Assembly: GCA_029582165.1 (NCBI GenBank)
Contig: CM055889.1
Coordinates: 31,371,927 to 31,435,926 of the forward strand
Length of the DNA: 64,000 nt
Direction of reading: 5' to 3'
DNA from: Portulaca oleracea
Lineage: Eukaryota; Streptophyta; Magnoliopsida; Caryophyllales; Portulacaceae
Shown: piece by piece, positions 58,429 to 64,000 of the stretch
How positions within the stretch are numbered: position 1 is the stretch's first letter
How the letters are laid out: every line of letters begins with the position of its first letter
Translations under genes and position numbers: made by a program
Notes under the pieces: model-generated
Told to the model about the DNA's origin: nothing
Seen by the model: the letters and a program-made list of their open reading frames with translations, nothing else
The model's database searches: none

Positions 58429-59466
58429 TTAGTGTATCTGAGGCATACCTGCAGTAGAGGACACCATACCTTTCTTGGTCTCTGACCAAGAATGAGATCT
58501 TTGCAATGAGGTCTTTGGGACCCAAATTTTATTTATGCACGGAGGTCTAGTTCCTTTAGACAGAGGAGTTGGTGAGGTCCTTATTTTATTTTCTGTTGGA
58601 GGTCCTCTATGATAGCTTTCTCTGAGAGGTGGAATATTTGGGATAGGAAAGAGAGGTCCTTTGTTGGTATGGAAGGGAGGACCTTTGGACCGATAGTTTT
58701 TGAGAGGTGGTGTATTCAGTGTGGGAAGAAGGGGTCCTCTGGGAGGATGATTTGTAGGAACTTTGGTCCGAGGTTGAGAAGAGGGGGTTGTGGAGACTGG
58801 TTTACTTTGGTAAGGATGGGAATTAGTGACAGCCTCATTGGATAATTGAGTGATGGTTTTATGGTAGTCTTTGACCTCAAGAGATAGTCTATTGCTTTCT
58901 GTGAAAAGGAAGTCATTTTGAGAGTTCAGGCTTTCTATGGCCTCACTGAGACTTTGAACGTGGTTGGTAAGGTGCTTGATTCTTTCTATCAAGGACTTGG
59001 AGTATTTAAAAAGATGCATACACTTATGAGCAAGATGTAATGGTGAAAGATTAAGGAGGTCATCAATGTTTACCTCATCTTGAGATAAGGTTGGATCTTG
59101 ATCCTCACTTGTTTTTGCCATCAGACATACATTTGTTATTTCTTTTACCTCACTGTGGCCTTCACTGGAATCACTATCACTCCTTGTTGCCATCATTGCC
59201 TTATGTTTATGCCGTTGAGGCCGACTGTTTCTCTTGTCTTTGTTTCTTTTGGCGTGAGGGCAGTCCTTCATGAGGTGCTTTGAGCTGCCACAAACAAAAC
59301 AAGTAAATGGGTCAGCATCTTTTCTTAATGAAGATTTACCTTTTGAGGTTGCTTTTCTATTTTTTCCATCCTTGATGTATCCTCGAAAGGTTGGATTTTT
59401 CTTGTATAATCTTCTGAAACCTCTAGCCATCATTGCCATTGTATCTTCCTCCTCATCATCATCCAA
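58429..59466 (-). pseudogene. Copia gag C-terminal part with zinc knuckle
   Basis: Open frame of 345 codons in a different frame from the upstream gag part. It has an acidic start (MDDDEEEDTMAMMARGFRRL), a basic stretch, the zinc knuckle CFVCGSSKHLMKDC (C-2-C-4-H-4-C), a Ser/Asp-rich linker, and a probable coiled coil (SLIERIKHLTNHVQSLSEAI, NDFLFTESNRLSLEVKDYHK). A Pro-rich repeated region follows (units with RGPL/KGPPFHTNKGPLFPIPN-like turns). The family normally continues to a protease after this; here the frame stops. Confidence 0.88.
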
Positions 59467-60197
59467 CTCACTGTCAGATTTACATACTGCCTTGAGGCAA
59501 TTTCCTTGGGTTCTGAGAGGTCATTCAATTAGATCTTATAGGCCAATAGTTTTCCAATGAGTTCCTCCAGTTTGAGGGCCTTGAGATCTTGAGCTTCTTC
59601 AATGGCGGTGACTTATGGACCCCATTTTCTTCTAGGCAGGCATCGGAGGACCTTTCTAACTTGTTCCTCATTTGGGTAGGTTTTTCCCAGAGATATGAGG
59701 TGGTTGGTGATGCTGCTGAATCTTTTGAACATCTCTTCAATAGTCTCATTTTCCTTCATTCTGAAGGCCTCATACTTTTGGACAAGGATATCTACTTTGG
59801 TGTCCTTGACTTGACTTGTGCCTTCATATGAGGTTATCAAGTAATCCCAAACCTATTTCGCAGTTTCACAATTAGATATACGTTCAAAATCATTCAAATT
59901 TAAACTGCAATAAATCAAGTTTAGGGCATGAGTATTTTTTCTAAATGACTTCAACTCTTTTTTGGTCATTTCAGATCTTTTCTTTGGGACATCTTGACCA
60001 GTACTATTCTTCTTCGTGGGACTGGGATAATCTCCCTCGGTAACCACAGTCCAGAGGTCCTCATCTTGGTCCTTGAGGAAGACCTCCATTTGTCTTTTCC
60101 ACGACCTGTAGTTTTCTCCAGTAAGTAGTGGAGCTATTGTCCATGAGCGTCCTTGAGGAGCTTCATTTGTGTTGATAGCGGCCATGATCTTTTCCAC
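59467..60197 (-). pseudogene. Copia gag N-terminal part (stops)
   Basis: Starts MEKIMAAINTNEAPQGRSWT, then PPLLTGENY-type motif (APLLTGENYRSWKRQMEVFL), as in DUF4219/UBN2 copia Gag proteins, and ALNLIYCSLNLNDFERISNC. An in-frame stop at 59850-59852 is followed by VWDYLITSYEGTSQVKDTKV, ENETIEEMFKRFSSITNHLI and LRCLPRRKW; more stops lie near 59610 and 59536. A frameshift links it to the zinc-knuckle part. Confidence 0.9.
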
Positions 60198-60225
60198 GAG
60201 TGGTTAAACTCTTGAATTTGTGGAC

Positions 60226-60238
60226 CCGCTCTGATATC
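60226..60238 (-). other. Primer-binding site, initiator tRNA-Met (one mismatch)
   Basis: TGATATCAGAGC on the minus strand, a few bases after the LTR end (GGTTATTTCA). Confidence 0.85.
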
Positions 60239-60241
60239 AAT

Positions 60242-61132
60242 TGAAATAACCCTAGAGGGAGGGGGTGATTAGGGTTATGTAAAAATTCTGCACTTCAATC
60301 AACACAACTAGGTTAACAACACTTTTATATAATAAAAAAATACATCTTTATTGTCAAACAAAAGTGCTTAGAATATAAGAGGTTACAACTCAGCTGATAA
60401 GAAGACTGTGAGGTCCTCAAAACAGCTTACTAGGACAGAAGACCTTGCAGATGTCTTCTGTTCTTGATGCCTCACAGAAGAGGCAGTTACAGACAGAGAA
60501 GATGCTTTCAACGTGAGGCTTCTTCCTCACTTCACTTAGACAACCCTAGAGGTCCTCACCAGTGACCTCACTGGTTACAAACAAACTCACCACTTACACT
60601 TGTGGTTACACTCAGAATATTAACTCAATATTCCTACACTCAGAACTTTCTCACACAAAGTTCCTACTCAGATTTGCTTACTTGGAAATCGCCATTTGCA
60701 AGAGAGGTCTTCGGCATAATATATAGTAGAGCTCTTAAGACTTCAATGGCTACTTGCTCTTTGAAGGAGATAATTTCCTTTCTTGGGATATCTTTATAAT
60801 CTTCCATATTATCTTGATATCCTTGACTTTTGCTTCCATGAATGAGATGCTCTTTGAAGGAGATAATTTCCTTTCTTGGGATATCTTTATAATCTTCCAT
60901 ATTATCTTGATATCCTTGATTTTGCTTCCATAAATTAGATGCCTGAAATAAGGAGATCTGCCGTTATCAATTCAGAAACAATAAAAGAGAATATGATTTA
61001 GGGTTTTGGGAGATACTTCCCTAGATTAAGTTTGTCAATCTTTCAAACAAAATCCTTTGATGCTGGCGCTGGAGCTGGAGGTCCTCGGAGCGTGCTGCGA
61101 TGAGGTCCTTAGACTTAACTTGAGACTCTTCA
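60242..61132 (-). repeat. 5' LTR of the copia element
   Basis: 891 bp. Compared with the 3' LTR it contains an extra AGGCTTCTTCCTCACTTCAC... segment at about 60515-60565. Confidence 0.92.
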
Positions 61133-61139
61133 ATTTTCT

Positions 61140-61342
61140 TGACTCTAACCTAATGAAAACCATTTTCTCCCTCTTTCCCCCACTCTCTCTCTCTCTCCTC
61201 CCCCCTCTTCTCTCATTATCCCTCCCTCCTTTCTCATTCTCCACCATTCTCTCTCACTCACCGATTTGAATATTTCTCTCTCTCTCTCCCTCTCTCTCTC
61301 TCTCTCTCCACCGCTCTCTCTCATATACCCATTAGTTTTAAT

Positions 61343-61418
<76 letters not shown>

Positions 61419-61455
61419 ACACACACACACATATCCTTCTCTCTCTCATCCACGC

Positions 61456-61506
<51 letters not shown>

Positions 61507-61612
61507 TATTTTTCTCTCTCCACCACTTTCTTTCTTGCACTTGTTTTAATATTTCTCTCTCTCTTTCTCTGTATCTCTGTCTCTCTCCACCATTCTCTCT
61601 CATGTACCTTTT

Positions 61613-61664
<52 letters not shown>

Positions 61665-61680
61665 ATATATATATAGATAT
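61140..61680. repeat. CT/CA/TA/GT microsatellite cluster
   Basis: (CT)n blocks at 61180-61320, 61349-61384 and 61615-61648, (CA)n at 61384-61431, (TA)n at 61459-61503, (GT)n at 61648-61664. ORFs here encode only dipeptide runs and are not genes. Confidence 0.95.
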
Positions 61681-62210
61681 GAAAATTAGTTTCTAATAAT
61701 CCCTACTTTTGCAAATTGGATGACAATAATCCCTACTTTAAATTTGTATTCTGATGGTCCAAAAAAATATAAAATTGTATTGTAGTGGTACCAGATCCAT
61801 CACTATATTATTTTTATTTTTTAATGTCTACCTCATATTATTTTTGTTTTTTTCGTTCCTGCCCCCATATATGTAATGAAGTGTAGTTACTAAAACATTT
61901 TTTTAAATAATTTTTTTGAGATTCCGAACAATTATTATGATTTTTTAAAAGGAATAAAATTGAAAAAATCATAAAAAAATTGAAAAACATTTGAAAAAAA
62001 TTGGAAGAAATGTTGTGAATTCATTAAAAATCGTGGTAAAGTATTATACAAAGTTTTGAATCAAATGCAACACAAAATCTATGATATTTAGGGTATACTC
62101 TCGATTATGTCCCACTACAATACAATTTTATTTTTTTGACCACCAGAATACAAATTGAAAGTAGAGATTATTGCCATCCAATTTACAAAAGTAGGGATTA
62201 TTAGAATCCA

Positions 62211-62214
<4 letters not shown>
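61681..62214. mobile_element. TA-microsatellite-associated MITE, copy 2
   Basis: 534 bp, colinear with 36794-37319: TTCTAATAATCCCTACTTT at the left, GTTTTTTTCGTTCCTGCCCC in the middle, GTAGGGATTATTAGAATCCA at the right. Both edges join TA repeats. Confidence 0.78.

Positions 62215-62266
<52 letters not shown>
62212..62266. repeat. (TA)n microsatellite
   Basis: TA units on the right of the MITE. Confidence 0.95.
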
Positions 62267-62271
<5 letters not shown>

Positions 62272-62812
62272 CTTTTCTTTCTCCCTCTCCTCCACCACTC
62301 TCTCTCACACGTATTTTAATCTCTATCTCCTTATTGTCAAACAGGTGAAAATCGTTTTTCTGAAAAATCATTTTTCTATGTACCAAAATCGGGAAATATC
62401 AAATGAAAATTTATTTTCTAAAATAAATCATTTACAAGGAAAACCATTTTCTTTTGTATCCATGTATTTCCTTTCTTTAATTTGGTACTTATTTTACCTA
62501 CTTTTTTTTTTTAGGTCTATAAGTGATTAAGTGAAAATTAAAAGAATATAAGTAGAAAACCTGGTAAAGAAACAAGGTAGGTAAGAGGTGAGAGACATTG
62601 GCAAATGCCTATCAACCTTAAATATGGTCTACATATTTGTCTTGTGTATAACAACTACATATGCGAATACAAGTAGAAAAAAGACAAACCCCAAAATAAT
62701 TAAGGCCATAGAAGTAAACACCAACAAGTAGTAGCTAGATCAAGCCCTGGACCCTCGGCTTGCAAATTACCTTTTCTACCCCTCGCCCTCCCCCTCCTCC
62801 TCCACTGTTCCC
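62267..62812. other. Upstream region of the MIR167 gene
   Basis: No gene. 62330-62470 contains several AAAATCATTTTTC-like motifs. 62780-62813 is pyrimidine-rich and leads to the TATA box. Confidence 0.55.
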
Positions 62813-62813
62813 C

Positions 62814-62825
62814 TCTATATATAAC
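62814..62825 (+). promoter_or_regulatory. TATA box of the MIR167 gene
   Basis: TCTATATATAAC, preceded by a C/T-rich stretch. Transcription would be expected to start about 30 bp on (62845-62855), some 60 bp before the hairpin. MIR genes are transcribed by RNA polymerase II, so a TATA box here fits. Confidence 0.7.
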
Positions 62826-62911
62826 CTTATCATTAGTCCGTATGCTCATCATCTCAAAAACAACAACACAATGAAAAACTCGGTGTGCTTTTCTCTGTGT
62901 GTTTCTCGTGC

Positions 62912-63027
62912 CTCAGTAGCAGTTGAAGCTGCCAGCATGATCTGAGCTTTCTCTTTCCTTCCATCCCCAAATCAAAAGTGATAAATGGGAAAGATTAGAT
63001 CATGTGGTAGCTTCACCTGTTGATGAG
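62912..63027 (+). ncRNA. MIR167: MIR167 microRNA precursor
   Basis: The mature miR167 begins at 62924: TGAAGCTGCCAGCATGATCT, followed by G(A). This is the conserved plant sequence, processed by DCL1 and loaded in AGO1 to cleave ARF6 and ARF8 mRNAs in auxin signalling. The star strand, AGATCATGTGGTAGCTTCAC plus C (62997-63017), pairs with it with one bulged G and G-U pairs. The fold continues downward (CTCAGTAGCAG with CTGTTGATGAG, mostly paired) and upward (CTTTC with GAAAG) to a terminal loop, so it is a 116-base hairpin with both arms in the right register. The mature strand is on the 5' arm, as in all miR167 genes. The short ATG frame across it is chance. Confidence 0.96.
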
Positions 63028-64000
63028 TGCACGATATGAATAAACAAACCCTAATACAACCCCACCCCCAGGTCTTCACTGAGGTATGTGGTTGAATACT
63101 TATTTTAGCCTACGTAATTTGATTTGTTATATCAATATTCTCATGGGTTTGTTGCTTCTTGTGCTTTCTTATTATGATATCTGAGGAATTCTGTGCAAAA
63201 TTCCCCACATTTTATTAGATGATTTTAGGGTTTTTCGATTACTCAGGAAATAATTTTGTAGAGATTTCAATTTTAAGTCGTTGCCCTTGGGAAATGGGAA
63301 CTGAGTTTTTGTAGTATTAAATTCCTTGTTCCTTATGCAGAATTGCTCCGTCTCATAATTATCCTGTGTGTTCTAGGCTTGAAGTAATTAATTATTTTGA
63401 TCCCTTTGATTTTGATTTAGTCTTAATTGTGTTTGATTCTTTGTTTCTCTGCAAAGATCAACTCAAATTCTGATCAAATTCATCAATTTGGTGAAATCTC
63501 CCCAAACCACCCTCGTGTTATTTATTTATTTTTGGTAAAAATGGGTAAGATGAACTGGGGTAAACTTTTATATACCTGATACCTCCATATGTATAGTTGA
63601 CGTATAATTTCGACTGTAGATTACTATATGATCTATTTCCATGGATTTTTATTTCTTTTTTATTAATCATAGGCGTACTTCAATTTGTCTGTTACTATGC
63701 TTGATTTGGTATATAGTTTTATGATAACCAAACTAAAGGCCAAAAGATGAACTGGTTGACACTAGCTACTTTTTGAGAGGGGGCATGATGAGGTTGTGCA
63801 CCGAAAGAGGAAGGCGAAAAGAAACAAGTACATTGTATGCATCTGTTTGATATATATTTGAGGGATTGCATGAGTTTTGAGCATCACACATCATGAAAAA
63901 AGAAAAGTGGTAGAAACACTCATGTATGGGTGGTAATAATATTTTTTAACGTAGAAATTCTTTTTTTGGGGGAGTTATTATTTCAATAAAGAGCCAGCTT
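63028..64000 (+). other. Downstream part of the MIR167 transcript region
   Basis: A splice-donor-like GAG/GTATGT lies at 63081-63089, so the primary transcript may be spliced after the hairpin. The following AT-rich sequence would fit an intron. No protein or other RNA was recognised to the window end. Confidence 0.4.

Larger units (their letters stand above)
57046..61132 (-). mobile_element. Gag-only Ty1/copia element (non-autonomous)
   Basis: On the minus strand: 5' LTR 61132-60242, initiator-Met primer site, gag, polypurine tract, 3' LTR 57884-57046. The target duplication ATTTT is at 57041-57045 and 61133-61137. Between LTRs there is 2.36 kb encoding only Gag; protease, integrase, RT and RNase H are absent. 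Gag itself has stops and frameshifts. The two LTRs are close in sequence except for a roughly 50-bp piece missing from the 3' LTR. Confidence 0.92.

Noticed and set aside
61266..61676. ORF of Ser-Leu, His-Thr and Tyr-Ile repeats
   Set aside because: Translation of CT, CA and TA microsatellites.
62871..62945. Short ORF across the MIR167 hairpin
   Set aside because: It covers the mature miRNA only by chance; the hairpin explains the conservation.

Overview
This window looks like a repeat-dense stretch of a flowering-plant nuclear genome, most likely a eudicot. It holds Athila-, Tekay/Del- and copia-type LTR retrotransposons, an L1-type LINE, Stowaway/MULE/hAT-like small DNA elements, tRNA-derived SINEs, Helitron ends, long (TA)n and (CT)n tracts, and one plant microRNA gene. 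I could not identify the species. No intact host protein-coding gene was found.

1-33145: a broken ORF fragment and a Ty1/copia LTR remnant (to 923) lead into one very large Ty3/gypsy element of Tekay/Del type (951-33140, target duplication AGGAG on both sides). Its 5' LTR (951-6488) carries a solo Athila-type LTR (2692-4325). A tandem array follows (6096-11256) in which the end of the LTR, the primer-binding site and the leader are repeated four times at about 1.2 kb; the fourth copy holds a 360-bp MULE-like MITE. The element's reverse transcriptase is split by a nearly full-length 13.8-kb Athila retrotransposon (12952-26763, target duplication TGTAT). That element has both LTRs, a tRNA-Asp-type primer site, broken gag-protease-RT-RNase H-integrase, and a further ORF in the env position. 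The rest of the Tekay-type pol (26764-29130) and its 3' LTR (29236-33140) follow.

33146-42200: Helitron 3' ends, SINE pairs, long TA microsatellites, a MITE sitting inside a TA microsatellite, LTR fragments of three families, and AT-rich spacer. The sequence flanking the Tekay-type element occurs a second time at 35605-38393, which supplies an empty-site allele of its insertion point.

42200-49130: a 5'-truncated L1-type LINE on the minus strand, interrupted inside its RNase H domain by a 5.1-kb gypsy element (42646-47788, target duplication AGCAC). That element keeps gag and protease but has no RT, RNase H or integrase. 49130-57045 holds an orphan TATA-box region (about 50008), a SINE, a copia LTR interrupted by a Stowaway MITE, a hAT-like element, and a second solo LTR (54325-55606). 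57046-61132 is a minus-strand Ty1/copia element (target duplication ATTTT) that encodes only Gag.

61133-64000: microsatellites and a second copy of the TA-targeting MITE lead to the one clear host gene, a MIR167 microRNA precursor (hairpin 62912-63027) with a TATA box about 90 bp upstream. Its product is expected to repress auxin response factors ARF6/ARF8. All retroelement reading frames carry stops or frameshifts.
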